Below, piece by piece: positions 17,044 through 26,866 of a stretch of DNA of 64,000 bases. Each line of letters begins with the position of its first letter. The stretch's first letter is position 1. A program made the position numbers and the translations under genes. Source of the DNA: RBG-16-64-43 sp035288225 (GTDB taxonomy: Bacteria > Chloroflexota > Anaerolineae > Anaerolineales > RBG-16-64-43); contig DATEAT010000036.1 of NCBI GenBank assembly GCA_035288225.1, forward strand, positions 27,873 to 91,872, given 5' to 3'. Under the pieces are notes generated by a model. It ran no database searches. It saw nothing but the letters and a program-made list of their open reading frames with translations, and was not told the origin of the DNA.

Positions 17044-18792
17044 ATGCCTATCCGCCTGTTGCCGCCTGAGCTGACCGCAAAGATCGCCGCGGGCGAGGTC
17101 GTCGAGCGGCCGGCCTCGGTCGTCAAGGAACTGCTCGAAAACGCGCTGGATGCCGGTGCGCGGAGCATTGCCGTCGAGATTGAGGCCGCCGGCACTCGGC
17201 GCATTCGTGTCACCGACGACGGCCGCGGAATCCCCTCGGCCGAAATCACCCTGGCCCTGGCGCGACACGCCACGAGCAAACTGGCGCAGGCCGAAGACCT
17301 CGAACACATCACCACCCTCGGCTTTCGCGGCGAAGCGCTGGCCTCGATTGCCTCTGTCGCACGCGTGACGCTGGCCAGCCGCAGCGCGGACGAGGCCAAG
17401 GGCGCGCAGGTGCATGTTGAGGGGGGCAGCGGTGGCGCAGTTCAACCTGTCGGTGCGCCGCCCGGCACCACGGTAACCGTGGAAGATCTGTTTTTCGCCG
17501 TACCCGCGCGACTGAAGTTTCTCAAGTCCGAACTTACGGAGCGACGGCAAATCGAACTGGTGGTCTCGCGCTACGCTCTGGCTTACCCCCAGGTGCGTTT
17601 CGCGCTGGATGTTGGCGGGCGGCCGGCGCTGCGCTCGAGCGGCAGCGGTGACAGGCGCGAGGCCTTGGCCAGCGTATTCGGGCTCGACGAAGCGCGGCAG
17701 ATGCTCGAGCTTCAGCCGCCGCCCGTGGCGGGCGACATCATCGTCAGCGGATTCGCCAGCCCGCCCAGTCTCACTCGCTCCAACCGCAAGGAGATCATCC
17801 TCTTCGTCAATGGCCGCTGGATACAGGATGCGGCGCTGACGGCGGCCGTCGTCCAGGCTTACCACACTTTGCTGATGATCGGCCGCTACCCGATGGCGGC
17901 GGTCTTCATCGCGTTGCCCACGGAAGACGTGGATGTCAACGTTCACCCGGCCAAGAGCGAGGTCCGCTTCCGTTCCGCAGAACGCGTCTTCTCGGCCGTG
18001 CAGCGCACATTGCGCACCACACTCATGCACTCAGGCGCGGGCGTCGCCGCGGCCGCCTCCGACTGGCGCGGGGCGGGGTGGGTGGCCCACGTTGAGCCAT
18101 CCGCGGCGATCGCCTGGCCAGATCGATCATCCCTTCAAGCAGCACCCGCAACCGACTCCGGCGCGCCGCCAGCCCCGATCTCGCTTCCCGCCAGCGCGGT
18201 GCTGCCGCATGTCCACCTTCCGCTTCTGCGAGTGATCGGCCAGGTGGGCACGACCTACATCGTAGCCGAAGGGCCCGATGGCCTGTACCTGATCGATCAG
18301 CATGCGGCGCACGAGCGCGTGTTGTTCGAACAATTCCTTCGCGAGCGGGATGAACATCGCATTTCGCAGCCGATGCTCGCTCCGGTGGTCTTCGAGGTGC
18401 CCGCCGCGCAGGCCGGCCTGCTCCAGGCCGAGCTGGAAACACTGCAACGCCTCGGCTTCGATATTCAACCGTTTGGCGGCTCGAGCTTCCAGGTGCGCGC
18501 TGTTCCGCAACTGGTGCAGGGGGCAGATCCGGTGCAGGCGGTGCGCGCGGTGGTTGAGGAATTCGAGGAAGACGAAACACCCCTGGCCCGCGAAAAGGAG
18601 CGACGCCTCATCGCCCGCATCTGCAAGCGCGTGGCGGTGAAGGGTGGCCAGACGCTCAGCTCCAGCGAGCAGGAGGATCTTGTCTCGCGGCTCGAGGCCT
18701 GCGACTCACCGCGCACCTGCCCGCATGGACGGCCGACGATGGTCCACCTTTCCGTCGACCTGCTCGAACGCCAATTCGGTCGCAGGGGTTGA
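17044..18792 (+). CDS. mutL: DNA mismatch repair protein MutL with endonuclease motif
   Basis: A 582-residue GHKL ATPase. The N-terminal IAAGEVVERPASVVKELLENALDAG, DDGRGI and GFRGEAL blocks form the ATP site. The C-terminal dimerisation domain holds DQHAAHERVLFE at residues 418-429, which fits the DQHA(x)2E(x)4E metal-dependent nicking motif, and a late CPHGRP zinc motif. It is therefore the nicking type found in bacteria without MutH. Its mutS partner is not in the window. Confidence 0.96.
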   Translation: MPIRLLPPELTAKIAAGEVVERPASVVKELLENALDAGARSIAVEIEAAGTRRIRVTDDGRGIPSAEITLALARHATSKLAQAEDLEHITTLGFRGEALASIASVARVTLASRSADEAKGAQVHVEGGSGGAVQPVGAPPGTTVTVEDLFFAVPARLKFLKSELTERRQIELVVSRYALAYPQVRFALDVGGRPALRSSGSGDRREALASVFGLDEARQMLELQPPPVAGDIIVSGFASPPSLTRSNRKEIILFVNGRWIQDAALTAAVVQAYHTLLMIGRYPMAAVFIALPTEDVDVNVHPAKSEVRFRSAERVFSAVQRTLRTTLMHSGAGVAAAASDWRGAGWVAHVEPSAAIAWPDRSSLQAAPATDSGAPPAPISLPASAVLPHVHLPLLRVIGQVGTTYIVAEGPDGLYLIDQHAAHERVLFEQFLRERDEHRISQPMLAPVVFEVPAAQAGLLQAELETLQRLGFDIQPFGGSSFQVRAVPQLVQGADPVQAVRAVVEEFEEDETPLAREKERRLIARICKRVAVKGGQTLSSSEQEDLVSRLEACDSPRTCPHGRPTMVHLSVDLLERQFGRRG

Positions 18793-18915
18793 GGCGCGGC
18801 GGCGTGTTGCGCGGTCGTTCACGCAACGATGCCCGGCGTAACGAGAGACCTGCTCCGCCACTCAATTGAATCGTGCGAAGGATGAAGGAGGCGCCGGCGA
18901 TCGGGCTTGGCGGCG

Positions 18916-19401
18916 CTAGCTCTTGCCTGCGGGGAAGTCCGGCGGGGTGAGACCCCCACGTTCGCTGTTGATCTTGGCGATTCCGTTGCGCACCTGCGAG
19001 AGCAGGTGGGTGATTTCGGCTTCGAGCTTGGAAAGCGATTCGAGCACGTACTCGTCGGCGTCTCGGCGCATGCCTTCCGCCTCCTGGCGCGCTTGGGTGA
19101 GGATCAGCTCGGCGCGCGATTGGGCGGCGGTCGTGATCGCGTCCTGCGTCACGAGCGTCTCGATCCGCTGGCGCCCCAGCTCAACCGTTCGCTGCGATTC
19201 CTCCTGAGCCTGAGCGAGAAGCCGGTCGCGTTGGGCCAGCACCTGCTGCGCCTTCTTGACCTCTTCGGGGATGGTCACACGCAGCTGGTCGATCAGTTCG
19301 AGGAATCGATCCTCGTTGACGATCGTGTCGTTGGTGAAAGGGAAATGTCGGCCACTGTTGAACAGCTCCTCCAACCGATCGACGAGGTGAAGGATGTCCA
19401 T
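18916..19401 (-). CDS. DivIVA-like / coiled-coil protein
   Basis: A 161-residue mostly helical protein starting MDILHLVDRLEELFNSG. A conserved-looking block (FLELIDQLRVTIPEEVKKAQQV) is followed by a long Gln/Glu/Ala-rich coiled coil. It resembles small DivIVA-domain or ATP synthase b-subunit-like proteins placed near coaD and recG in Chloroflexota. No membrane segment is visible. A longer frame to 19518 is Arg/Gly-rich and rejected. Function is unknown; a role in envelope or division organisation would be a guess. Confidence 0.7.
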   Translation of the reverse strand: MDILHLVDRLEELFNSGRHFPFTNDTIVNEDRFLELIDQLRVTIPEEVKKAQQVLAQRDRLLAQAQEESQRTVELGRQRIETLVTQDAITTAAQSRAELILTQARQEAEGMRRDADEYVLESLSKLEAEITHLLSQVRNGIAKINSERGGLTPPDFPAGKS

Positions 19402-19592
19402 GGCTGCCTCCGACCCGGGGGCCTGCGCAAGGGATACGTGGCCGGCACTCACCGGCGCACGGCGGCCGACTGTCACGGTTCCCCGCCTTGCACCGACCGC
19501 CTGCAACGTTCCATGCAAGCGTACACTGAATTGTATCGGCCGTCAATTCGGCGCCTTATCGTGCGCGCCGCGCGGCCCCTTGACCAAACCGG

Positions 19593-20120
19593 TCAGTCGC
19601 GCAAAGAGGTCATGGGCACGAGGCGCTGGCCTTCCTCGCCCAATTCGGCGAAACGGCGGGTGAGGGCGGTCGCAACATGCGGCGGCACCATGCTGCTGAC
19701 GTCGCCGCCCAGCATGGCGATCTCACGCACGGTGCTCGATGAAAGGAAGGTGTGTTCCTCGCTGGTGATGAGCGCCATGACCTCGATCCCGCTCACCAGG
19801 CGATGGTTGGCGAGAGCCATTCGGAATTCGTGTTCGAAATCCGAAAACACCCTCAGGCCGCGCACGATCACTTGGGCGTTGATGCTGCGGCAGAACTCCA
19901 CCGTCAGGCCGCTGTAACCGGTCACCCGGAAGCGGTCCTGCCCCGCCAGTGAGCGCCGCACCAGGTCCAGGCGCTCTTCCGGGCTGAAGAGGAGGCTCTT
20001 GAGCGGGCGGTCGTATACCGCCACAACCACTTCCTCGAAGAGGCGCGCGGCCCGTTGCGCAATGTCGATGTGGCCGTGGTGGATCGGGTCGAAGGTTCCT
20101 GGGAAGACGGCGCGGACCAT
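19593..20120 (-). CDS. coaD: Phosphopantetheine adenylyltransferase
   Basis: A 175-residue enzyme for the penultimate step of coenzyme A synthesis. FPGTFDPIHHGHIDI carries the HxGH nucleotide-binding motif at residues 14-17, and SSSTVREIA is the ISSTxxR-type motif. IVRGLRVFSDFEHEFRMA is also characteristic. The ATG overlaps the recG stop by one base (TGATG), giving translational coupling. Confidence 0.96.
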   Translation of the reverse strand: MVRAVFPGTFDPIHHGHIDIAQRAARLFEEVVVAVYDRPLKSLLFSPEERLDLVRRSLAGQDRFRVTGYSGLTVEFCRSINAQVIVRGLRVFSDFEHEFRMALANHRLVSGIEVMALITSEEHTFLSSSTVREIAMLGGDVSSMVPPHVATALTRRFAELGEEGQRLVPMTSLRD

Positions 20121-22648
20121 CAGGACACATCTCCTTGTCCGGGCATCCACAAGGCGGCCAGTCGCTCGGCCAGGAGTTGGTGCTCCGGACGCTCAAGGCG
20201 CGGATCGGCCTCATACAGCCGTCGGGCGGCAGCGCGTGCCTGTTCGATAAGTTGCAGGTCGGTCAGCTTGGCCAGGCGCAGGTCGGCGTATCCAGATTGC
20301 CGCGTGCCGAGAAAGTCGCCCGGGCCGCGCTGTTCGAGATCGCGTTCGGCCAGGATGAAACCGTCGTGGGTCTCCTCCATGGCCTTCAGCCGTTCATTGT
20401 CGGCCTCGTTCTCGGAATCGGCAACCAGCAGGCAAGAGGACGCATAAGGCCCGCGTCCTACGCGGCCGCGGAATTGGTGCAGTTGAGCCAGCCCGAACCG
20501 GTTGGCCCCCTCGACCATCATCACCGTGGCGTTCGGAATGTCGACGCCCACCTCCACCACGGAGGTGCTCACCAGCACGTGCACCTCGCCGTCGCGGAAG
20601 CGCCGCATCACGTTCTCTTTCTCATCCGCCTTCAGCCGGCCGTGGAGCAAGCCCAGCTGCCAATCGGGGAACACCTCTTTTTGCAGGCGCTGGTGTTCCT
20701 CTACCGCCGAGGCCGCCTCGGTCGTTTCGGATTCTTCAACCAGCGGGCAGATGATGAAGGCCTGTCGCCCTTGGCGCAGTTGGCCAATGATGTAGGCATA
20801 GGCTCGCTCGCGCTCGGTGGGCAGCATCACCCGCGTCGTGGTCGGCTCGCGCCCCGGGGGCATCTCATCCAGCAGCGCCAGGTCCAGATCGCCATACACT
20901 GTCAGCGCCAACGAACGCGGGATGGGAGTGGCCGTCATTACCAGCAGATGCGGCGTGCCGCCCTTGGCTCGCAGCGCGGCGCGCTGCTCTACGCCGAAGC
21001 GGTGTTGCTCGTCAATTACCGCCAGGTCCAGGTGGGCGAATTTCACGGTCGGTTCGAGTAGCGCGTGGGTACCGATCACTACCCTTATCTTTCCCGCGGC
21101 CAGACCCTCGCGGATGGCGGCCTTTTCGCTTTCGGGTGTGGAGCCAAGCAGCAAAGCGATCTCGTCACGGCGCACGGGGTAGGCCGAAGACTCGCCGGGG
21201 TTGTCCGCCTCTCCGGTCAAGAAGCGTGTGAAGGTGCGGAAGTGCTGCTCGGCCAAGATGCTCGTGGGTGCCAGTATGGCCACCTGGCCTTGGTGGCAGG
21301 CCACGACATACGCCGCGCCGGCGGCAACGGCTGTTTTTCCCGATCCGACGTCACCCTGCAGCAAGCGGTTCATCGGCCGACCCGACGCCAGATCGGCCAG
21401 TATCTCTCCCAAGGCGCGCTCCTGAGCCGCCGTCAGCGCATAGCCCAAACCGGATTTCCACTCGGCCAAGTTCTCCGGGGCGGGAAACGAGGTGGCTTGC
21501 GTTTGCTCCCAATCGGCCTTCTGTTGCAGCACGCCGATTTGCAGGCACAGCAGTTCGTCAAAGGCCAACCGGCGCTGAGCTGCGCGCAGGCTCTCCCATG
21601 AGTCCGGGAAATGCGCCTGCTGCAGCGCCGCACTCATCCCCATCCACCCGCCATTCTTGAGCAGATCGCTCGGCAGCGGCTCGGGCATGCGTGGGGCCCA
21701 GTAGCGGACGGTGCTCTCCATCATGCGCCGCATCGATTTCTGATACAGGCCGGAGGTCAGGCCGTAGATTGGGACGATACGTCGGGTGTGTAATTGCTGG
21801 CGCTCCACCAGCTCCCACTCCGGGCTGGTCATTGTCAGGCGGCCCAGGTATTGATCGATGCGCCCGGAAAGCGCCAGCATATCCCCCTTGCGGAAGCGCT
21901 GGGCCAGCCAGGGCTGGTTGAACCAGGTGACGCGCATCGCGCCGCTGCCGTCGCTCACCACGGCTTCGACGATGACCCGCTGCCCACCACGGGTGCGGCG
22001 AGTCTCGACCGAGTCGAGCGCACCGATCACGGTGACCACCTCGCCATACCATAGCCGATTGATGGGTTTGAGGCTCGAATAATCGACGAAGCGGCGTGGA
22101 AGGAACCACAGCAGATCGCCCAGGTTGAAGAGCCCAAGGCGTTCCATAGTCTGCGCCGTTTGAGGCCCCACCCCTTTGATGACGGTGAGCGGGGACTTGA
22201 GCGCCGACAGATCGCGCGCCGGCGGCTCGCCCGGCGGCTGAAGCTGGGCGTGCTCCGCTCGAGAGGGTGAGGGGGCGTCTTCACTCGTGGAAGCGGCGGG
22301 CTCAACGGCTGCAGTCAAGGGGGCAGGCGCCGAAGCCGACATCGTCGGGCGTGAAGGGGTCGCATGGGTGGGGACCGACCCATCCGCTGGCTCCACCGCC
22401 TGCGTGCCGCTCAGGTTGTGCCACAGGCCGCGCAACATTTCTTCGCGCGAAGCGGGCGAGAGGCGGTCGTAATCGCGCAGCCGGCTCTCCACAAGTTGGA
22501 TGGCGCGCGCAGGCAGACCTCCGGCCTGGGCCTCCTGCGTCCAACTCTCCAGGATGCGCTCCAAGCCGCCCATCACGGCGCGGTTGTCGTAGCCGCGTTC
22601 GGCCTCAAGGCTGATGATCTTGCTGAGTCGTTCGAGGGCAGAATTCAT
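20120..22648 (-). CDS. recG: ATP-dependent DNA helicase RecG
   Basis: An 842-residue helicase that reverses stalled forks and processes branched DNA. An extra helical and Pro/Ala-rich N-terminal region of about 150 residues precedes the wedge OB domain. Then come Walker A LQGDVGSGKTAVAAG, the DEQHRFGVEQR box, ATPIPRSLA, and the C-terminal RRFRDGEVHVLVSTSVVEVG and QFRGRVGRG motifs. E. coli RecG has 693 residues, so the N-terminal extension is notable. It is cotranscribed with coaD downstream and degV genes upstream. Confidence 0.95.
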   Translation of the reverse strand: MNSALERLSKIISLEAERGYDNRAVMGGLERILESWTQEAQAGGLPARAIQLVESRLRDYDRLSPASREEMLRGLWHNLSGTQAVEPADGSVPTHATPSRPTMSASAPAPLTAAVEPAASTSEDAPSPSRAEHAQLQPPGEPPARDLSALKSPLTVIKGVGPQTAQTMERLGLFNLGDLLWFLPRRFVDYSSLKPINRLWYGEVVTVIGALDSVETRRTRGGQRVIVEAVVSDGSGAMRVTWFNQPWLAQRFRKGDMLALSGRIDQYLGRLTMTSPEWELVERQQLHTRRIVPIYGLTSGLYQKSMRRMMESTVRYWAPRMPEPLPSDLLKNGGWMGMSAALQQAHFPDSWESLRAAQRRLAFDELLCLQIGVLQQKADWEQTQATSFPAPENLAEWKSGLGYALTAAQERALGEILADLASGRPMNRLLQGDVGSGKTAVAAGAAYVVACHQGQVAILAPTSILAEQHFRTFTRFLTGEADNPGESSAYPVRRDEIALLLGSTPESEKAAIREGLAAGKIRVVIGTHALLEPTVKFAHLDLAVIDEQHRFGVEQRAALRAKGGTPHLLVMTATPIPRSLALTVYGDLDLALLDEMPPGREPTTTRVMLPTERERAYAYIIGQLRQGRQAFIICPLVEESETTEAASAVEEHQRLQKEVFPDWQLGLLHGRLKADEKENVMRRFRDGEVHVLVSTSVVEVGVDIPNATVMMVEGANRFGLAQLHQFRGRVGRGPYASSCLLVADSENEADNERLKAMEETHDGFILAERDLEQRGPGDFLGTRQSGYADLRLAKLTDLQLIEQARAAARRLYEADPRLERPEHQLLAERLAALWMPGQGDVS

Positions 22649-22696
22649 GAAGATGGATTATACGCGGGGAGCCGCCTGCCGACGCGGACCGCGGGG

Positions 22697-23551
22697 CTAG
22701 GCGCGCCGAATGCCTGCCAGCCCCACCGCCCCTTGCCCGGTGTGAATGCCAATGACCGGCGTGGCTTCGACAAGCCAAGGGGTGCCCGTGCCAAACAAGG
22801 TTTCCAGGCCGGGCAGCGCCGCCAGATGCTCCAGCAGCCCGCGGGCCTCGTTCTCGGCGCCCACATGCAGCACAGCCAGCCGCTCCATCACGCCCCAGCT
22901 GCGCGCCACCTCCACCAGGTGCAGCAGACCGCGGGCTCGCGTGCGCACTTCTGAGAGCTTGCGCACCGTACCTTCGGCCACCGTGACCACCAGCCGGACT
23001 TGCAGCAGGCTGCCCAGCTCGGCGCGCAGCCAGGAGATCCGCCCGCTGCGGCGCAGATTCTCCAGACGATCGACCATCGCAATCAGCTGTGCGCGAGGTT
23101 TGATTTGATCGAGGAACTGGAGCAGCTGAACGGCCGTCGCGCCGCGTAGGGCTGCTTCGGCCGCGGCCATCACCTGAAAACCCAGGCCGAGCGAGACCTG
23201 TTCGCTGTCGAAAAGATGCACCTTGCCGCGGAACTTCTGGGCGGCAACCAGTGCCGCATTCGTCATGCCGCTCAACTTAGAGGAAATGTGGATTGAGAGA
23301 ATCTCGCTTACCCCCCGCGCGAACAGACGGTGGTAGGCCTCTTCAAACGTACCACTGGAAGGCGCGGCGGTGGTGGGCAGGCGGGCGAGATCTGGGATGC
23401 GTTCGTACATCTGGCTGCGCGTGATGTCGATGCCCTCGCGCAGTGCCGTGCCGTCCATCACGATCACCGCGGGCACGACCTGGATGCCCAGCCGCTCGGC
23501 TTCGGCCGCAGGGATGTCTGCCGTGCTGTCGGTGACGATGCCCGTGGGCAT
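22697..23551 (-). CDS. DegV family fatty acid-binding protein (FakB-like), copy 1
   Basis: A 284-residue DegV-fold protein. TDSTADIPAAEAERLGI near the N-terminus, TTAAPSSGTFEEAY and SSKLSGMTNAA are the fatty acid-pocket motifs of the family. FakB proteins hold a fatty acid while FakA phosphorylates it. The neighbouring fakA-like gene makes that role likely. It is 15 bases downstream of a second degV gene. Fatty acid specificity cannot be told from sequence. Confidence 0.88.
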   Translation of the reverse strand: MPTGIVTDSTADIPAAEAERLGIQVVPAVIVMDGTALREGIDITRSQMYERIPDLARLPTTAAPSSGTFEEAYHRLFARGVSEILSIHISSKLSGMTNAALVAAQKFRGKVHLFDSEQVSLGLGFQVMAAAEAALRGATAVQLLQFLDQIKPRAQLIAMVDRLENLRRSGRISWLRAELGSLLQVRLVVTVAEGTVRKLSEVRTRARGLLHLVEVARSWGVMERLAVLHVGAENEARGLLEHLAALPGLETLFGTGTPWLVEATPVIGIHTGQGAVGLAGIRRA

Positions 23552-23566
23552 AGGAGCCTCCGTGGC

Positions 23567-24424
23567 CTAGGCGGCGGGCATATCGTAGGCCACCAGGCCC
23601 AGCGCGCGCGGTCCCAGCAGCGAGGCCACCGAGGCGCTCAGGCGCGCGATCACAATCGGGCAGGTGGGAAAGATCTCCCGTACCCGTTCGATCAGCAATT
23701 CCACGTCGGATTGGAGGTGGTCGGAGCCCTGCAAGACGGCCAATTGGCGCAAGTGCGTGAACTCGCCGACGAATTCGATCAGTTTCTCAATGGCCTGCTC
23801 GCGCGTGCGCACCTTCTCCAGCGGGACGAAGCTGCCGTCTTCCAGTGAAAGGAACGGTTTGATGCCCATCATTTCGCCGAGCAGAACCTGCGAACGGCTC
23901 AGATGTCCGGCACGCTGCAGGTAGGCCAAATCCTCAACCAGCACGACGGCGTACAGGCGGGGAATCAGGTAGCGAATGTGGCGTACGACGTCGTCCAGTG
24001 AAGCGCCGTCATCTGCCAGGCGCGTGGCTTCTTCGACCAGGAGTCCCAGACCTGCGGAGGTGGTGAGCGAGTCGATGACCGCGATGTTCGTCCGCCCCAT
24101 CAAGGTCTCGCTCGCGGCGCGCGCGTTGCGCACCGTGCGGCACAGTTTGCCGGAAACATGCAGGCACAGGATGTCGGAGGAGCAATGGGTCAGGCTCTCC
24201 AGGACCGAGGTGTAGGTGTCCACGCTGGGCGAGGCCACCACCGGCAGCACGCTCGGCGTGCCGGCGGCCGGCTGCAAATCGCCAGCGGAGATTTCGCTAC
24301 CGTCGAGGTACGAGCGGGTACCCAGATGGATAGTTAGGGGCAGGATGACCGTATTGTGCTTGGCCGCGAATTGCGGGTCGGCCAGCCACACCGTACTGTC
24401 TGTGACCACGCGCAATCTGCTCAT
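23567..24424 (-). CDS. DegV family fatty acid-binding protein (FakB-like), copy 2
   Basis: A 285-residue paralogue of the next gene. VTDSTVWLADPQFAAKHNTV and VASPSVDTYTSVLESL fit the family. The segment that reads SSKLSGMTNAA in copy 1 reads VSGKLCRTVRNA here, so the usual SGT-like loop is altered. It may bind a different acyl chain. It lies between the fakA-like gene and copy 1 on the same strand. Confidence 0.85.
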   Translation of the reverse strand: MSRLRVVTDSTVWLADPQFAAKHNTVILPLTIHLGTRSYLDGSEISAGDLQPAAGTPSVLPVVASPSVDTYTSVLESLTHCSSDILCLHVSGKLCRTVRNARAASETLMGRTNIAVIDSLTTSAGLGLLVEEATRLADDGASLDDVVRHIRYLIPRLYAVVLVEDLAYLQRAGHLSRSQVLLGEMMGIKPFLSLEDGSFVPLEKVRTREQAIEKLIEFVGEFTHLRQLAVLQGSDHLQSDVELLIERVREIFPTCPIVIARLSASVASLLGPRALGLVAYDMPAA

Positions 24425-24465
24425 ATCTCCCCTGTACCGGCCGGCGCTACCTTCACCCGGCCGGG

Positions 24466-26160
24466 CTATTCCACCGAAAGGATAAAGGGGTAATGCGGTT
24501 GCCCACCCTCGTGCAGTTCCACCTCCACCGAGGTGTAGCGCTTGCGCACCTGATCCGTGATCTGGTTGGCCTGGGTCCCGCTCAGGTCGCTGCCGTAGTA
24601 GAGCGTGATCAGCTCGTGCTGCGCCGCGTGCATGTGTTCGAGTAATTCGAGCAGCGCGGTTTCGATGCTATCGCCGCTGACGACCAGAGTGCCGTTGTGC
24701 AAACCGATGACCTGGCCTTCGCTGACGTGCACCCCATCGAGTTCCACGTTGCGTGTGGCCAGGGTGATCTCGCCGCTTTCGACCGCGTTCAGCGCCTGAG
24801 TCATAGCCTGGGTCACTGCCTCTAGATCCCCGTCGCTGGCGAAGGCGAGCATGCTGGCAATCCCTTGGGGGATGGTGCGCGAGGGGATGACCCGCACCTG
24901 TTTCACCGTCAGTTCGCGTGCCTGGTCGGCGGCGAGTTGGATGTTCTTGTTGTTGGGCAAGATCAGCACGCGGTCGGTGGGCAGGTTCTCAAAGGCGTTG
25001 AGGATTTCCTGCGTGCTGGGGTTCATCGTCTGCCCCCCCGCGATAACCGCCGCCACACCCAGGCTGGCAAACACGCGGGCAATGCCCGGGCCGGGCGCGA
25101 CGGCCACCGCGGCCAACTGTCCGGGCACCACCGTGGCCAAACGCAGCGCTTCGCGGCCCGCGGCTTCTTGCGATCGCTCGGCCAATTGCACCTGCAAGTT
25201 CTCCACCGCGATCTTCGTGACCGAGCCGAGACTCATCACGTAGTCGATGGGTTCGTAGCGCTTGTCGGTGGGAACATGAATATGGAGACGGTAGAACTCG
25301 TCGCCTTGCCCAACCTGGATGGACGTCCCCATCTCCTGCAGGCGGGCATAGAAGCTGTCCAGGTTGAGCGGCTCGCCCGGTCGGAAATCGATGACCACTT
25401 CGAAGTCCTGTCCCGCTTCGACCGACTCCTCGACCTGGCGCAGGTTGAGGGCCGAGAGGGGCTGCACGGTAATCGTGGGCTGGTCGAGGGCCTGCCCCTT
25501 AGCGAAGCGCAACATGCCTTCCAGGATGAAGAACAATCCTTTGCCGCCCGAGTCGACTACGCCGGCTTCCCGAAGCACCGGCAGGAGTTCGGGCGTACGC
25601 AGAACGGACTCGTCGGCAGCTGCCACGACGCGTTCGAGGAGCGCTACGGGCTTGGCCCCTGCGTCCGCGGCGGCCTGCGCCTCTCGGGCCACATCCGTCG
25701 CCACGGTCAGGATGGTCCCTTCCACCGGGCGCACCACGCCCTGATATGCCATATCGCGCGCCGCAGCCAGCGCGCGCGCCAGCGCGGGCGAATCGACTTC
25801 CGCCAACTGGTCGAGGCTGCGCGAAAGACCGCGCCATAATTGCGAAAGGATGACTCCCGAGTTGCCGCGTGCGCCCATCAGCGCGCCGTGGGCCAGGGTG
25901 TGAGCCACCTTGCCGGCATTCGCTTCGCGCGTCTCGCCCATCTCTTGGCAGGCGGCCTGCATGGTCAACAGCATGTTGGTGCCGGTGTCGCCATCCGGCA
26001 CTGGGAAGACGTTGAGCGCGTTGACCAGCTGTTGATTGACGCCTAGCCATGCAAGACTGGCCTTGGCCAAATGACGAAGGAGGTGACCGTCGATGGTTTC
26101 GGGTTCGGGGGGCGTGCCGCTCGCCGACCCCTGCGACGGCCGCTTTCTCGCTGTCATCAT
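24466..26160 (-). CDS. fakA: FakA-like fatty acid kinase (YloV, DhaL domain)
   Basis: About 564 residues. The N-terminal DhaL domain has FPVPDGDTGTNML (Mg-ATP ligands) and HGALMGARGNSGVILSQ. A middle domain has EGMLRFAKG and DFRPGEPLNL, and the C-terminal part has ILPNNKNIQLAADQA and VRVIPSRTIPQG as in YloV. With DegV partners it phosphorylates exogenous fatty acids to acyl phosphates for phospholipid synthesis. Start is one of two adjacent ATGs (26160 or 26157); a longer frame runs back into asp23. Confidence 0.9.
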   Translation of the reverse strand: MMTARKRPSQGSASGTPPEPETIDGHLLRHLAKASLAWLGVNQQLVNALNVFPVPDGDTGTNMLLTMQAACQEMGETREANAGKVAHTLAHGALMGARGNSGVILSQLWRGLSRSLDQLAEVDSPALARALAAARDMAYQGVVRPVEGTILTVATDVAREAQAAADAGAKPVALLERVVAAADESVLRTPELLPVLREAGVVDSGGKGLFFILEGMLRFAKGQALDQPTITVQPLSALNLRQVEESVEAGQDFEVVIDFRPGEPLNLDSFYARLQEMGTSIQVGQGDEFYRLHIHVPTDKRYEPIDYVMSLGSVTKIAVENLQVQLAERSQEAAGREALRLATVVPGQLAAVAVAPGPGIARVFASLGVAAVIAGGQTMNPSTQEILNAFENLPTDRVLILPNNKNIQLAADQARELTVKQVRVIPSRTIPQGIASMLAFASDGDLEAVTQAMTQALNAVESGEITLATRNVELDGVHVSEGQVIGLHNGTLVVSGDSIETALLELLEHMHAAQHELITLYYGSDLSGTQANQITDQVRKRYTSVEVELHEGGQPHYPFILSVE

Positions 26161-26191
26161 CCGCAATTCAATCCTGCGTCCTGGGTTGGAG

Positions 26192-26551
26192 TCAATCCGG
26201 GTTGCTGACGCGAAGGCCCTGCACGTGAACATGGACGGCGCGCACCGGCACCCCGAACGCCCGTTGCACGTGATACTGAACAGCATCCGCCATGCTGCGC
26301 GTGACAGTCGTGATGCGCAGGCCGTATTCGAGGACGACGTAGACGTCGAGAATCAGACCATCCGCCTCGACCGTGACCTGCACCCCTTGCCGTGGGTCGC
26401 GGGCGATCGGGCTGATCCACGTATCGATCATGCGGTGGGCGGCCATGCCGACCACGCCGTATGAGGCCTGTGCCGCATGGCTCGCCAGCGTCGCGATGGC
26501 GCGGCGCGAGATGCAGATGGATCCCAGGGAAGTGAGTTCAGTCGTAGTCAT
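26192..26551 (-). CDS. Asp23/Gls24 family protein (YloU-like)
   Basis: A 119-residue protein. The start LGSICISRRAIATLASHAAQASYGVVGMA matches the family, followed by a beta-rich segment (VQVTVEADGLILDVYVVLEYG) and VQYHVQRAFGVPVRAVHVHVQG. YloU-type genes precede yloV/fakA in many Gram-positive genomes, as here. Asp23 proteins are tied to the membrane or envelope stress in Staphylococcus; the exact role here is unknown. Confidence 0.85.
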   Translation of the reverse strand: MTTTELTSLGSICISRRAIATLASHAAQASYGVVGMAAHRMIDTWISPIARDPRQGVQVTVEADGLILDVYVVLEYGLRITTVTRSMADAVQYHVQRAFGVPVRAVHVHVQGLRVSNPD

Positions 26552-26590
26552 CCGTGATGGCCCCTGCCGCGCAACGCCCCCCGTGCGTCC

Positions 26591-26619
26591 TTGTCGGGCG
26601 CCGGACGGTATGGTAAGAT
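26591..26619 (+). promoter_or_regulatory. Promoter of rpmB
   Basis: TTGTCG (26591-26596), a 17-base spacer and TAAGAT (26614-26619), ending 43 bases before the rpmB ATG. Confidence 0.7.
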
Positions 26620-26662
26620 TGAAAAGTCATTCGACCAAGTAGACGGAAAGGGATCTCACGTC

Positions 26663-26845
26663 ATGGCCAAGTGTGCACATTGCGGCAAGGCGCTCAGCTT
26701 CGGGCACAATCGCAGCTTCTCGAACCGGGCGACTCGCCGCGCGTTCCGGCCGAACCTGCAGAAGGTCAGTGTGCTCGAAGGCCGGCGGACGGTACAGAAG
26801 GTGCTGTGCACCAAGTGCATCCGCACGCTGGTGAAGACGGGCTAG
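26663..26845 (+). CDS. rpmB: 50S ribosomal protein L28
   Basis: A 60-residue basic ribosomal protein beginning MAKCAHCGKALSFGHNRSFS. It has two Cys pairs (CAHC and CTKC), so it is the zinc-ribbon form of L28. The NRATRRAFRPNLQKV block is diagnostic. The frame extends upstream, but the ATG at 26663 gives the family start. It is a single-gene unit divergent from the asp23-fakA operon. Confidence 0.96.
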   Translation: MAKCAHCGKALSFGHNRSFSNRATRRAFRPNLQKVSVLEGRRTVQKVLCTKCIRTLVKTG

Positions 26846-26866
26846 CCTCACATTCAGGCCGGTTCG

